This document shows positions 1-11,730 of a stretch of 64,000 bases of DNA, piece after piece. A program made the translations under genes and the position numbers. Under the pieces are notes generated by a model. That model had not been told where the DNA came from. It made no database searches and worked only from the letters and a program-made list of their open reading frames with translations. Source of the DNA: Thermopetrobacter sp. TC1 (GTDB taxonomy: Bacteria; Pseudomonadota; Alphaproteobacteria; Rhizobiales; Aestuariivirgaceae). The stretch is taken from NCBI RefSeq assembly GCF_000746275.1, contig NZ_KN050828.1, forward strand, positions 886,001 to 950,000. Direction: 5' to 3'. The first letter of the stretch is position 1. Every line of letters begins with the position of its first letter.

Positions 1-1260
1 TCAGATCCTGTCCAGGATCGACTGGAACATCACGACGCTCAGGGCCCAAAGCAATGTGAGAGCCAAAAAGACAAAGAACGTGTTTCTCAGACGCTTGGGA
101 AAGCGGGCCTCGTCTGGAACATAGGGGCGCACGAATGTGGCCAGGTATCGCTGTTGCTTATTGGCGATCAGGCGTGCCTGTTCCAGGCCCGAAAGTGCCG
201 AGAGATAAAGTTTTTCGGCGAACTCCTTGTCCACAAGAAGTTCCTCATATTCGGAAAGGGTCTCACTGAGGGGGGTGTTCATGCCAGGGCTCTTGGCTTT
301 TGAATCCTTGTTTTTCAGGGCGTTCCCCAGCTTCTTTTTTTCATCCTCGATCTGTTTCATGACTGCCTTGATCCGGTTGCGCAAGAAAATCACCGTGGGC
401 GCGTTTCTGGAAAGATAGTTTCTCGTCTCAGCAAGCTTGGCCTTGAGATGGGCAAGCTGCTCCTCAAGCTTGCCGATGAGAGCAACTTGCACTTCAGCCT
501 GTTTGGCCGGGTCCACCTGCTGGGTGGTGCTTCTGAACTTCAGCATCTTCTGTCGGATTTCCCTGATGCGTTCTTCTGCCTTGGCCACTTCCTTCTCTGC
601 GTAAGCAACCGCATCCTGTCTGGCACGCTCGCTGAGTTCGTTGATCATTCTTTCACTTTCTTCAAGTATAGCCTTTGAAATTTCGTAGGCGTCGCGCGCA
701 GAAAAGGCAAAAACTTTTATGGTTATTATGTGAGAAATTCGATCAAGGTCTACTTGTGTCATATATTTCCAGTATCTCAAGAATTCTTCAAAGGTTGAGT
801 CTTTGGGTAGTGCTGCCCATAAGTCATTTTTTGGCTTCATGTATCTTTCTTTTATGTGATATTTTTTTTCAATATTTGTCAGTATTTCCCTGCTGTGAAT
901 ATATTCCCTAATGATGTATGTATCGCTTGTTGCGATGCCGCCGCCGCCAAGGCCGAGATTAGAAAGCAGGCTGTTTCCCAGGGAAACGTTCATGTCCCTT
1001 ACGGCGAAGCGGGTTTCCACCATGTATTGGTCCGCCGCAATGAAAGCGTAATAAAGGGCTACAAGTGTGGTGGGCAGGATCACGAACAGAAAATACGACC
1101 ACGCGACATAGGTCTTCTTCCGGCCGGATCGCTTTGCGGATCTGTCGGGGGCTGCCTTGGCCGCCTCCATAAGAAGTTCCTGGGGTTTCTTGGCGAATGG
1201 CGCCGGAATCACCTTTCTTTTTTCGTTGGACATGCCCCCGGTCCCGTTTGGTTGTGCCAT
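1..1260 (-). CDS. kpsE: KpsE/CtrB-like capsule polysaccharide export inner-membrane protein
   Basis: Polysaccharide co-polymerase of the Wzz/KpsE type that links a capsule ABC exporter to the outer-membrane channel. The 419-residue protein has the family layout: a basic cytoplasmic N-terminus, a membrane segment near residues 52-74, a long charged periplasmic region with coiled-coil heptads (about 215-310), and a second membrane segment near the C-terminus (about 392-412). The stop codon lies exactly on the first base of the window, so the gene is complete. Translation could also begin at the internal Met10. It diverges from the kpsT-like ATPase across about 100 bp. The middle of the gene (about 680-950) is noticeably more AT-rich than its ends. 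Family is clear; kpsE rather than wcbD/ctrB naming is by resemblance. Confidence 0.85.
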   Translation of the reverse strand: MAQPNGTGGMSNEKRKVIPAPFAKKPQELLMEAAKAAPDRSAKRSGRKKTYVAWSYFLFVILPTTLVALYYAFIAADQYMVETRFAVRDMNVSLGNSLLSNLGLGGGGIATSDTYIIREYIHSREILTNIEKKYHIKERYMKPKNDLWAALPKDSTFEEFLRYWKYMTQVDLDRISHIITIKVFAFSARDAYEISKAILEESERMINELSERARQDAVAYAEKEVAKAEERIREIRQKMLKFRSTTQQVDPAKQAEVQVALIGKLEEQLAHLKAKLAETRNYLSRNAPTVIFLRNRIKAVMKQIEDEKKKLGNALKNKDSKAKSPGMNTPLSETLSEYEELLVDKEFAEKLYLSALSGLEQARLIANKQQRYLATFVRPYVPDEARFPKRLRNTFFVFLALTLLWALSVVMFQSILDRI

Positions 1261-1367
1261 GCTTCGTCGCGACCGGAACTAGACTAACACATGAGAACAC
1301 TCTACAAAAGGGACGGGGCTCAACCAGTGCAAGCGCTCGCCTTGCGTGCTTTTCGGTGTTTTGTCTC

Positions 1368-2060
1368 ATGCTGCAAGAAAAGCTCCTCAACGTCCGCCTC
1401 GAAGGTGTGACGAAAAAATACAAATTGAGAAACGGGGAGAAGATCGTCCTTGATGACATCACCTTCGATTTTCCAAAGGGGCGCAGCATTGCCATTCTCG
1501 GGCTGAATGGAGCCGGCAAATCCACGCTGATCCGCCTCATGGCAGGCGCTGAAGAGCCCACAGCCGGCACGATTACCCGATATGTGCGTCTCTCCTGGCC
1601 GCTGGGATTTTCGGGTGGTCTGGCCGGCAGCATGACGGGAAAGGAGAACGCCCGCTTCGTGGCGCGGATCTATGGGCAGGACGTGCAGGAGGTGGAGGAA
1701 TTCGTCAGGGACTTTGCCGAAATCGGTGAGCATTACAACATGCCGGTGAAAACCTATTCATCGGGCATGCGGGCGCGTCTGGCCTTCGGCCTGTCCATGG
1801 CCATCGATTTCGACTGTTATCTGGTGGACGAAATCCTCTCCGTGGGTGATGCGGTGTTCAGAAAAAAATGCCAGGATGTTTTCTCGAGCAAATTGAAAAA
1901 TGCCGATATCATCATGGTGGCACACTCGGCAAGCATCCTTGAACGGTATTGCGATTCCGCCGCAATCCTGCTGAACGGCCGGCTCATTTATTTCAAGGAT
2001 ATCAAGGAGGCCATCAAGGAATACAACGCCTATATCAAGTCGCAAAGCACGCCTGCCTGA
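1368..2060 (+). CDS. kpsT: KpsT-like capsule polysaccharide ABC transporter ATP-binding protein
   Basis: ATPase subunit of an ABC-2 capsule exporter. The 230-residue protein shows Walker A GLNGAGKST at residues 40-48, an abbreviated signature YSSGMRARLAFG, and Walker B ending VDEIL, the pattern of the KpsT/Wzt short ATPases. The reading frame is open far upstream, but homology begins at the ATG at 1368 (MLQEKLLNVRLEG), so I place the start there. The partner permease (KpsM) is not next to it in this window. It is convergent with rpmF, with a shared hairpin between them. Confidence 0.88.
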   Translation: MLQEKLLNVRLEGVTKKYKLRNGEKIVLDDITFDFPKGRSIAILGLNGAGKSTLIRLMAGAEEPTAGTITRYVRLSWPLGFSGGLAGSMTGKENARFVARIYGQDVQEVEEFVRDFAEIGEHYNMPVKTYSSGMRARLAFGLSMAIDFDCYLVDEILSVGDAVFRKKCQDVFSSKLKNADIIMVAHSASILERYCDSAAILLNGRLIYFKDIKEAIKEYNAYIKSQSTPA

Positions 2061-2068
2061 TAATGAAA

Positions 2069-2100
2069 AGAGCGCATCATCCGTCGGAATGATGCGCTCC
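2069..2100 (-). terminator. Rho-independent terminator between kpsT and rpmF
   Basis: An 11-bp perfect stem (2070-2080 with 2089-2099) has an 8-nt loop. Read leftward it is followed by CTTTTCATTA, so it fits termination of rpmF. Read rightward it lacks a U-tract, so it is at best a weak terminator for kpsT. Confidence 0.75.
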
Positions 2101-2141
2101 CTGTGAAAGACTGTGAAACCGATCAGGAGGAGGTGCAGACC

Positions 2142-2327
2142 TTAAAATTCTTCCTTCGGTTCCAGAATCTGGCGGCCGCGATACATCCCCGTCTTGAGGT
2201 CGATGTGGTGCGGACGGCGCAGCTCGCCCGTCTGCTTGTCCTCGACATAGGTGATGATTTCCTTGCGATGGCCGCCGCGGCGCTTGCCGATCTTGGAGCG
2301 GGTGACCTTTTTCTTCGGAACTGCCAT
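2142..2327 (-). CDS. rpmF: 50S ribosomal protein L32
   Basis: The 61-residue basic protein begins MAVPKKKVT and carries the L32 core with the run [19 protein letters not shown], which is almost invariant in alphaproteobacterial L32. The usual second block after the N-terminus (RRSHDAL in many species) is replaced by [12 protein letters not shown], so the N-terminal half is divergent. It is a single gene ending in the terminator at 2069-2100, with no upstream plsX in this window. Confidence 0.93.
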   Translation of the reverse strand: MAVPKKKVTRSKIGKRRGGHRKEIITYVEDKQTGELRRPHHIDLKTGMYRGRQILEPKEEF

Positions 2328-2519
2328 CGTTTCGTCTCCAGAAAGTCGCCGAACCCTCGGATAAAACGCAAGACCGCGCGCCCCTTTGCCGGGAGCGCGC
2401 AGGTGCGGTTCAGGCGTGCCTTATAGGGCATTCCCGCAGGCGTTTCCAGAAAAAAATATTTGTACGCCCCTCATGGCGCCTCTTGCGCCGCAATCGTGGC
2501 ATGCCTACCCTTGAACCAA

Positions 2520-2626
2520 GCTCTCCGGGGTGCCTCCTTGAGAGGCTGAGAGGCATCCGTGTGCATGTCATGCAAGGGATGCCAACCCGTGGAACCTGAT
2601 CCGGGTCATGCCGGCGGAGGGAGTGG
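2520..2626 (+). promoter_or_regulatory. TPP riboswitch (THI element) upstream of thiBPQ
   Basis: The leader contains the conserved thi-box elements in order: GGGGTGCC, the CTGAGA core at 2546-2551, GGATGCC, then ACCTGATCCGGGTCATGCCGGCGGAGGGAG split over 2594-2623. Together these form the pyrimidine- and pyrophosphate-sensor arms of a thiamine pyrophosphate aptamer. A further 8-bp hairpin (2657-2664 with 2682-2689) lies between the aptamer and the thiB ribosome site and may be part of the expression platform; it has no U-tract. The element predicts repression of the thiamine transporter by TPP. Confidence 0.93.
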
Positions 2627-2771
2627 AGCGTATGGAGCGTCCTTCTGATCAGCAAAGCGCCCCATTTGTTCCCACCACCTTTGGGGCGCGTTGCGCACTG
2701 GCCAAGCACTCCGGGCCGGGTGTGTCTTCTCCCGCTTCTCCCGAAGCCGCATAAATCAAGGAGATTGTCAC

Positions 2772-3806
2772 ATGCGCGGAATGCGGCTTGTCGGAATTGC
2801 TCTTGTGCTCGTGGTCTTCATGCTCTCGGGCGTTGTGCCCGGTGCCTGGCTTTCAAAGGCACAGGCCAAGGAGCGGCCCCGCCTGACGATCTATACCTAT
2901 GACAGCTTCGTGCAGTCCTGGGGGCCGGGCGCGGCAATCAAGAAGGCCTTCGAGCAGGTTTGTGACTGCGCGGTGCATTTCGTGGCGCTGGGTGATGGGG
3001 TGGCCATTCTCAACCGCCTGCGCATGGAAGGCAAGCGCACCAAGGCTGATGTGATCCTGGGCGTGGATACGAACATCATGGTGGAGGCGAAGGCCACGGG
3101 ATTGCTGGCACCGCACGGGACGGACCTTTCCGCTCTCAAATTGCCCGTGGCCTGGACCGATGACGTGTTCGTTCCCTATGACTGGGCGCATTTCGCCGTC
3201 ATTTACGACAGCGAAAAGATCAAGAATCCGCCACAGAGCCTGAAGGCGCTGGTGGAAGGACCGGAAAGCGAGAAGATCATTCTCGAGGATCCGCGCACTT
3301 CTACACCGGGGCTTGGTTTTCTGCTGTGGATGAAGGCGGTTTACGGGGATAGGGCGCCTGAGGCCTGGCGCCGTCTGAAACGGCGGGTGCTGACGGTCAC
3401 GCCGGGCTGGTCGGAGGCCTATGGTCTGTTTCTGAAGGGCGAGGCGCCCTTGGTCCTGTCCTATGTCACCTCGCCCGCCTATCACATGATCGAGGAGAAA
3501 ACAGACCGCTATCGGGCAGCAAAATTCGCCGAGGGGCATTATTTGCAGATCGAGCTGGCGGCGGCGGTCAAAGGCAGGAACGAGGCGCTGGCGCGGCGTT
3601 TTCTGGCTTTCATGCTCACGCCGGCCTTTCAGGATCACATTCCCACCCGGAACTGGATGTTTCCCGCGGCGCCGATATCGAAACCGCTGCCAGAGGCCTT
3701 CCGAAAGCTGGTGAAGCCGGAGCGTACGCTGCTGCTCTCGCCTGAAGAGGTGGCTGCCAACCGCAAGGCCTGGATCGCGGAATGGCTGCGGGCGATGAGC
3801 GATTAG
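2772..3806 (+). CDS. thiB: Thiamine/TPP-binding periplasmic protein ThiB
   Basis: Substrate-binding protein of the thiamine ABC transporter. The 344-residue product has an N-terminal signal peptide (hydrophobic stretch about residues 5-28, cleavage near AQA-KE), then the family-specific start of the mature domain [16 protein letters not shown] and the motif ILGVDTN. The ATG at 2772 is preceded by CAAGGAG at 2758-2764, which decides it over upstream in-frame starts. It lies just downstream of a TPP riboswitch and 12 bp before thiP, so function and regulation agree. The mature part matches typical ThiB length. Confidence 0.93.
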   Translation: MRGMRLVGIALVLVVFMLSGVVPGAWLSKAQAKERPRLTIYTYDSFVQSWGPGAAIKKAFEQVCDCAVHFVALGDGVAILNRLRMEGKRTKADVILGVDTNIMVEAKATGLLAPHGTDLSALKLPVAWTDDVFVPYDWAHFAVIYDSEKIKNPPQSLKALVEGPESEKIILEDPRTSTPGLGFLLWMKAVYGDRAPEAWRRLKRRVLTVTPGWSEAYGLFLKGEAPLVLSYVTSPAYHMIEEKTDRYRAAKFAEGHYLQIELAAAVKGRNEALARRFLAFMLTPAFQDHIPTRNWMFPAAPISKPLPEAFRKLVKPERTLLLSPEEVAANRKAWIAEWLRAMSD

Positions 3807-3818
3807 GCCGGATTGGTG

Positions 3819-5525
3819 ATGTCGCGCAGGCTTTTCGCAGCAGGAAGCGGTGATGTGCCGGTGACTGAGCCGGTATGCCGGAAGGTGCCTTTTTGGCGCA
3901 GTACCCGCAAGGGGCTGACGTTTCTCGGGCTGGCGCTTTTGCTCATGCCCGTGATTCTGGCTCTTGCCGGGCTGGCCGTTTTCGCACCGCCGGGTGTGCG
4001 GGATTTCATGGAAACGTTGCGTGATGCCTATGTCTGGCATGTGGTGGGGTTCACCTTTCTGCAGGCGCTATTGTCCACGCTGCTGTCTCTGATGGGCGGC
4101 CTGCTGCTGGCGCGCAGCCTGTTCCGCCGTGGTGCGTTTGCCGGGCGGGTGTGGCTTGAAAGGCTCATGCTGTTGCCCATGGTGCTGCCGCAGATCGTGG
4201 TGGTTCTCGGGTTTCTCGCGGTGTGGGGGCGGCAGGGCTGGATTCGCCACCTGATTTACCTGGCCGGTGTCGATACGGATGTGTCCATCTATGGCCTGAC
4301 CGGCATTCTCATGGCGCATGCCTTCTATAATGTGCCGCTGGCGGCGCGGCTCTTGCTGGCCCGGCTGGAAGGTGTGCCGGGAGAATACTGGCGGCTGGCA
4401 GCGCAACTGGGCATGCCGCCGCTGCGGGTTTTCACGCTGGTGGAGTGGCCGGCGATGCGAACGGTGCTGCCTGGAGTGGGCGTGCTGATCTTCATGCTGT
4501 GCGCAACGAGTTTCACCGTGGTTCTCATCCTCGGAGGCGGGCCGGCGGCCACAACCCTAGAAGTGGCAATCTATCAGGCGCTGCGGTTCGATTTCATGCC
4601 AGAGCGGGCCATGGTGCTCTCTTTGTTGCAGCTCATGCTGATGGCGGCCGTTCATATCATTCTGCGATATTTCGGGGCGCCGGAGCAGGGCGAAGCGGGC
4701 AGCTTTCGCCGGGATGTGCGGCATCCCTTTGCATACAGGGCTGGCGCGCGGGTTTGGGATGTGGCGGTCATCACGATGGCGGCGCTCTATCTCATCCTGC
4801 CTTTGGCGGCGGTGATCATCGATGGTGTTGCCGCATTCTCCACAACGGTGCTTCTCCGGGAGGAGGTCATGGATGCGGTGCTGACATCCCTGAGCGTTTC
4901 CGTGGCGGCGGCGCATTTTGCTCTTTTCGTTGTTTTTCTCATGCTGGCCTATCTCCATCATCCCAGAGGGATCCTGCCGGATGACGGCTGGACGCGATTT
5001 TCCGATGCGATCGCCAGTCTCGTTCTTGTGGTGCCGGTGGTGACATTGGCGGCGGGCTGGTTTTTGCTGCTGCTGGTTTTCGATGCGGTGGAGCTGATGG
5101 CGCCTGTGGTGGTCATCGTGCTCAATGCCATTATGGTGCTGCCTTTCGTCTGGCGTGTGCTCAATCCGGCAGCGCGGATGGTGCAGGACAGAAACGGGCG
5201 TCTGACCGTGCAACTCGCCATGGGCTGGCGGGCGCGGGTGCGCCTTGTGGACTGGCCGCTCCTGAAAAAGGCGGTGGGGCTGGCCATTGCTCTGGCCATG
5301 GCCATGTCGGTGGGCGATCTCGGCAGCATCGCCCTGTTCGGTTCGGAATCATTTCACACGCTGCCGTGGCTGATCTATCGGGCGCTTGGCAGTTATCGCT
5401 CTGATGAGGCGGCGAGTTTGTCGCTTTTACTGTTGATTATGGTGGGAGGTTTCCTGAGCGTGGCCGGGCTGTTCGAAACATCAGCGGAAGGCAGGAAAGG
5501 GACTGTGCCGGCGGTGAAGCGCTGA
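3819..5525 (+). CDS. thiP: Thiamine/TPP ABC transporter permease ThiP
   Basis: Fused two-domain permease of the ThiBPQ importer. The 568-residue protein has about twelve hydrophobic segments and two copies of the EAA loop region (the first around EYWRLAAQLGMPPLRV near residue 190, the second around RLTVQLAMGWRARVRL near residue 465), as expected for the ThiP/SfuB-type duplicated permease. Three start codons are adjacent in frame (TTG 3813, GTG 3816, ATG 3819); I chose the ATG. It is cotranscribed with thiB (12-bp gap) and thiQ. Confidence 0.92.
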   Translation: MSRRLFAAGSGDVPVTEPVCRKVPFWRSTRKGLTFLGLALLLMPVILALAGLAVFAPPGVRDFMETLRDAYVWHVVGFTFLQALLSTLLSLMGGLLLARSLFRRGAFAGRVWLERLMLLPMVLPQIVVVLGFLAVWGRQGWIRHLIYLAGVDTDVSIYGLTGILMAHAFYNVPLAARLLLARLEGVPGEYWRLAAQLGMPPLRVFTLVEWPAMRTVLPGVGVLIFMLCATSFTVVLILGGGPAATTLEVAIYQALRFDFMPERAMVLSLLQLMLMAAVHIILRYFGAPEQGEAGSFRRDVRHPFAYRAGARVWDVAVITMAALYLILPLAAVIIDGVAAFSTTVLLREEVMDAVLTSLSVSVAAAHFALFVVFLMLAYLHHPRGILPDDGWTRFSDAIASLVLVVPVVTLAAGWFLLLLVFDAVELMAPVVVIVLNAIMVLPFVWRVLNPAARMVQDRNGRLTVQLAMGWRARVRLVDWPLLKKAVGLAIALAMAMSVGDLGSIALFGSESFHTLPWLIYRALGSYRSDEAASLSLLLLIMVGGFLSVAGLFETSAEGRKGTVPAVKR

Positions 5526-5559
5526 TGCGCGCGGCAATCTCATGAACAGGATGCCATTC

Positions 5560-6291
5560 ATGGCGGAAACGCAAGAGAACGGGCAGGTCAAGTCACTCAA
5601 GCTGGGGGAGGGGCATGTCATCACCCTGCGGATCGAGCCGCCGATCATGCACGGTGATGAGGGCGAAAGGCGGGCTGTGAAAGGGTTGTCCATCCGTCTT
5701 GCGCAGACGTGCGTGCACTGGAGCGGGGATGTGCGCCTGTGCTATGATCTTGATATTCCGGCGGGGAGCTTCGTGACCATCACGGGGCCCTCCGGTGCGG
5801 GAAAGAGCACGCTGCTAGAGCTCATCGCCGGGTTTATCACACCGGAATGCGGACGGGTATTTATCGGCGAAGAGGATGTCACCTGCCTGCCGCCGGGAGA
5901 GCGGCCGGTGAGCATGCTGTTTCAGGACAACAACCTTTTTGCGCATCTCGATGCGTTCACCAACGCCGGCCTGGGGCTCAATCCCACCGGGCGCTTTTCC
6001 GCCGAAGAGCGGGAGAAAATTTATCAGGTCTTCAAGCAGCTTGGCCTTTCGGGGCTTGAAAAGCGCCTGCCGGCACAGCTCTCGGGCGGGCAGCGCCAGC
6101 GCGTGGCGCTGGCCCGCATCCTCTTGCGCGACAGTCCCGTCATCCTGCTCGATGAGCCTTATACCGGGCTGGATGATCAGTTGCGCAAAGATCTGGAAAA
6201 ATGCATCCAGGACATGTGGCAGAAAGACTTTCCGACCATCCTGATGATTGCCCATATGCAGTCGCTCGCGTTGAGTGGCATGACGATGTGA
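5560..6291 (+). CDS. thiQ: Thiamine ABC transporter ATP-binding protein ThiQ (unusual termini)
   Basis: ATPase of the thiamine importer. It shows Walker [10 protein letters not shown], the ThiQ-typical RPVSMLFQDNNLF Q-loop, signature [13 protein letters not shown] and Walker B VILLDEP. Two things are odd. The core starts only about 40 residues in, leaving an N-terminal extension of uncertain reality: an ATG at 5542 and a GTG at 5677 are alternatives, and the ATG at 5560 has AGGA 8 nt upstream. The protein also stops about 15 residues after the H-loop histidine (ILMIAH), so the last 30 or so residues of a usual ThiQ are absent. I saw no obvious frame that continues the homology. Activity is plausible but unproven. 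Confidence 0.85.
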   Translation: MAETQENGQVKSLKLGEGHVITLRIEPPIMHGDEGERRAVKGLSIRLAQTCVHWSGDVRLCYDLDIPAGSFVTITGPSGAGKSTLLELIAGFITPECGRVFIGEEDVTCLPPGERPVSMLFQDNNLFAHLDAFTNAGLGLNPTGRFSAEEREKIYQVFKQLGLSGLEKRLPAQLSGGQRQRVALARILLRDSPVILLDEPYTGLDDQLRKDLEKCIQDMWQKDFPTILMIAHMQSLALSGMTM

Positions 6292-6383
6292 AGGGAGCGG
6301 TTGACTTTCCCTGACTTTGGTGGTTGTTGCAGATTTATGCAGTAAGCCGCCCGCCAACACCTTCTCTTCCCGTAGGATCCATC

Positions 6384-8793
<2,410 letters not shown>

Positions 8794-8797
8794 GACG

Positions 8798-9955
8798 ATG
8801 CTGCCCTACGGCCGACAGGAGGTGACCGAGGAGGACATCGCGGCCGTTGTGCGGGTCCTGAAATCGGATTTTCTTACACAGGGGCCGGAAGTTCCCCACT
8901 TTGAGAAAGCAGTGGCGGAACGGTGCGGGGCGCGGCATGCCGTGGCGACGAATTCCGGCACGGCTGCGCTGCATGTGGCCTGTCTGGCGCTGGGGCTGGG
9001 GCCGGGTGATATCCTGTGGACGACGCCGATCACGTTTGTCGCTTCCGCCAATTGCGGGCTCTATTGCGGCGCGGAGGTGGATTTCGTCGACATTGATCCG
9101 GTCACGCGCAACATTTCTCCCGACGCCTTTGCGGAAAAGCTGCAGACAGCCGAGAAGGCGGGGCGTTTGCCGAAGGTTCTGGTGGTTGTGCACTTCGCGG
9201 GCCGCAGCGCGGAAATGCGGGAGATCGCGGCGCTGGCGAAGGCGCATGGCATCCGCATCATCGAGGATGCGGCCCATGCCCTGGGAGGCGCATATGAAGG
9301 ACGGCCGATTGGCTGTTGTGCCTGGTCGGACATCACGACCTTCTCCTTTCATCCGGTCAAGATCATCACCTCCGCGGAAGGGGGAATGGCCCTGACCAAT
9401 GATGCGGAACTGGCCGAGCGCATGCGCCTTTATCGCACGCATGGCATCACGCGGGATGCGGCTAAACTCATGCATGACGATGCGCCGTGGTATTATGAGC
9501 AGCAGGCGCTGGGCATGAACTATCGCATGCCGGACGTGCTGGCCGCCCTGGGGCGCAGCCAGCTTGGGCGTCTGACTCGCTACGTGGATGCCCGTGCCAG
9601 GCTGGCGGCGCGCTATGACCAGGCGCTTGCCGATCTGCCCCTGCGCCTGCCGCTGAAGGACGATGCAACGCATCGATCGGCCTGGCATCTCTATGTGGTG
9701 GAGCTTGATGACGCGCAGGGCGCGCCTTCCCGTCGTTCCGTATTCGAAAAAATGCGGGCAAGTGGTATCGGGGTTCAGGTGCATTACATCCCTGTGCATC
9801 TTCAGCCGCATTATCGGCGTCTGGGATTTGGCCCCGGGCTTTTCCCTGCGGCGGAAAGCTATTATGAAAGGGCCATGAGCCTGCCGCTTTTTCCCACCAT
9901 GACGGATGCCGATCAGGACCAGGTCATTGATGCCCTGAGGGGGATACTGGGATGA
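8798..9955 (+). CDS. pseC: UDP-4-amino-4,6-dideoxy-N-acetyl-beta-L-altrosamine transaminase PseC
   Basis: PLP-dependent sugar aminotransferase of the DegT/DnrJ/EryC1 family, second step of pseudaminate synthesis. The N-terminus LPYGRQEVTEEDI and the motif FLTQGP are PseC-like. The PLP lysine sits in FSFHPVKIITSAEGG near residue 188, and NSGTAALH is the phosphate-binding loop. Length 385 fits. GAGGAGG precedes the ATG, and the stop overlaps the pseG start by 4 nt, so translation is coupled. Confidence 0.94.
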   Translation: MLPYGRQEVTEEDIAAVVRVLKSDFLTQGPEVPHFEKAVAERCGARHAVATNSGTAALHVACLALGLGPGDILWTTPITFVASANCGLYCGAEVDFVDIDPVTRNISPDAFAEKLQTAEKAGRLPKVLVVVHFAGRSAEMREIAALAKAHGIRIIEDAAHALGGAYEGRPIGCCAWSDITTFSFHPVKIITSAEGGMALTNDAELAERMRLYRTHGITRDAAKLMHDDAPWYYEQQALGMNYRMPDVLAALGRSQLGRLTRYVDARARLAARYDQALADLPLRLPLKDDATHRSAWHLYVVELDDAQGAPSRRSVFEKMRASGIGVQVHYIPVHLQPHYRRLGFGPGLFPAAESYYERAMSLPLFPTMTDADQDQVIDALRGILG

Positions 9956-11064
9956 GCAAAACCGTGGTCATCCGCGCAGACGCCTCTTCCCAGATCGGTT
10001 CTGGGCATATAATGCGTTGTCTGGCTTTGGCTGATGAATTGAAGATGAGAGGAGCCAAGGTTATTTTCATATCCAGAGAAATTTTGCCTGTATTAAAAGA
10101 AAAGATTATTCAAAGTGGACATATGTTACGTTTATTGCCTCCCCCGAGCCAGCCTGGGAGAAATAAAGGCTTTACTTACGCTCATTGGCTTTCAGAGGAA
10201 ACAGAAATTGATGCCCGGCAAACATTGGGCGTCATTCGCGAATTGGGGGATGTTAACTGGCTAGTTGTTGATCATTATGGAATTGATGCCCGGTGGGAGC
10301 GGATTATAAAAGAAAATGTAGAACGCCTTATGGTCATCGATGATATGGCCGACCGTTGTCATGAATGTGATGTTTTGCTTGATCAAACTTTCAATCGCCA
10401 AAAAAAAGATTATATAAAATTAGTTCCATTAAATTGTAATCTCTTATTAGGGTCTAAATATGCGTTACTAAGACCGGAATTTGCTCAATGGAGGAAAAAG
10501 ATTCTTAAAGAACGCCAGTCTAGGAATGGGATATATAAAATTTTAATAAATTTTGGAAGCTTTGATAAGTTTTTTCTAGTAAAGAAAGTAACAAAATTGC
10601 TCATTAATGAATTTAATGATGTAGAATTGTATGTGGTTAAGGGGTGCCAGTCTGAAAGAAGATTAAATGTTGAAGAGTTTTTTTCTAATAAAAGGGTTCA
10701 CCTATATGACTTTAATGTAAACATGGCTTCGTTAATGGCTAAAGTTGATTTAGCTGTTGGTGCTGGTGGAGTTACGTCTTGGGAGAGGTGTGCATTGGGA
10801 TTGCCATCTATTATTGTGACGTTAGCAAAAAATCAAAAACAAATTGTTAATTCTTTGATATTACAAGAGGCTGCTTTTCAAATAAGTTTGTTTGATGGAG
10901 ATTTCAGTCAAAAGCTTGTAAAATATATATGGTATTTACGCAATAATAAAATAAAGTATTTGAAAATGGTAAAAAATAGTGCTGCTATTTGTGATGGGAA
11001 GGGGGCGATACGCGTAGCAAAATTGCTCATAGGAGGGACGTGTTGTCATGCTAAAGGCACCTAA
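9952..11064 (+). CDS. pseG: UDP-2,4-diacetamido-trideoxy-altropyranose hydrolase PseG
   Basis: GT-B-fold hydrolase that releases UDP from the altrose intermediate, fourth step of the pathway. The diagnostic N-terminus RADASSQIGSGHIMRCLALA with the catalytic His in GSGHIMRC is present, as is the C-terminal AVGAGGVTSWERCALG nucleotide site. At 370 residues it has no room for a fused PseH acetyltransferase domain, which some bacteria carry here. Base composition changes sharply inside it: the first ~70 bases are GC-rich, the remainder strongly AT-rich. Its end overlaps the next gene by 17 nt. Confidence 0.93.
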   Translation: MSKTVVIRADASSQIGSGHIMRCLALADELKMRGAKVIFISREILPVLKEKIIQSGHMLRLLPPPSQPGRNKGFTYAHWLSEETEIDARQTLGVIRELGDVNWLVVDHYGIDARWERIIKENVERLMVIDDMADRCHECDVLLDQTFNRQKKDYIKLVPLNCNLLLGSKYALLRPEFAQWRKKILKERQSRNGIYKILINFGSFDKFFLVKKVTKLLINEFNDVELYVVKGCQSERRLNVEEFFSNKRVHLYDFNVNMASLMAKVDLAVGAGGVTSWERCALGLPSIIVTLAKNQKQIVNSLILQEAAFQISLFDGDFSQKLVKYIWYLRNNKIKYLKMVKNSAAICDGKGAIRVAKLLIGGTCCHAKGT

Positions 11065-11719
11065 CTGGTGGAAGAAGCCACGTAAGGTTACAATTATAGT
11101 GGATAATCCTAGTTGGATTCTACCATATGCAAAGGAACTTGTAAGGCTGGCATGTGAAGGAGGAGATAATGCCTCTTTGGTTCAGGCTTATGAACATGTG
11201 CCAAGGGGAGACATAGCATTCTATATCGGATGTTTGAAAATTACACCAAAAGAGGTGTTGCAGCGAAATAAGCGTAATTTAGTAGTACATGAAAGTGACT
11301 TGCCTTCCGGTAAGGGGTTTTCCCCTTTGACATGGCAAATATTAGAAGGAAAAAACAATATACCTATATGTTTAATTGAGGCAGTCGATAAAGTTGATTC
11401 TGGAGATATAATATACCGTGATGTTATGCATTTTGAGGGGCATGAGTTAATAAATGAAATAAGGCATATTCAAGGGCAGAAAACAATTGAACTGTGCATG
11501 CGTTTTCTTCAAGCTGATTTGCCCCCTAAAGGAGTCCCTCAAGCAGGCCAAGAAAGCTTTTATCCTAAAAGAAGACCAAAAGATAGCGAAATAGATATAA
11601 ATAAGAGTATAAAAGAACAATTTAATCTTTTTAGAGTTGTTGATAATGAAAGGTATCCGGCCTTCTTTTTTATGAATGGGAAAAAATATATATTAAAAAT
11701 TTATAAAGAGGAAATTTAA
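11048..11719 (+). CDS. Formyltransferase-family protein (sugar N-formyltransferase candidate 1)
   Basis: The 223-residue protein has a formyl-transferase N-terminal fold. VVHESDLPSGKGFSP (residues 79-93) matches the H-x-S-x-LP-x-x-x-G motif that contains the catalytic His of methionyl-tRNA and sugar formyltransferases, and EAVDKVDSGDI supplies the catalytic Asp (D117). The Asn normally two residues before the His is Val. The protein ends with a short C-terminal region unlike the OB domain of tRNA formyltransferases. It overlaps pseG by 17 nt and lies where a PseH acetyltransferase would be expected. I infer N-formylation of a pseudaminate precursor. AT-rich throughout. Confidence 0.75.
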   Translation: MLKAPNWWKKPRKVTIIVDNPSWILPYAKELVRLACEGGDNASLVQAYEHVPRGDIAFYIGCLKITPKEVLQRNKRNLVVHESDLPSGKGFSPLTWQILEGKNNIPICLIEAVDKVDSGDIIYRDVMHFEGHELINEIRHIQGQKTIELCMRFLQADLPPKGVPQAGQESFYPKRRPKDSEIDINKSIKEQFNLFRVVDNERYPAFFFMNGKKYILKIYKEEI

Positions 11720-11730
11720 CGGAGGAAGTT

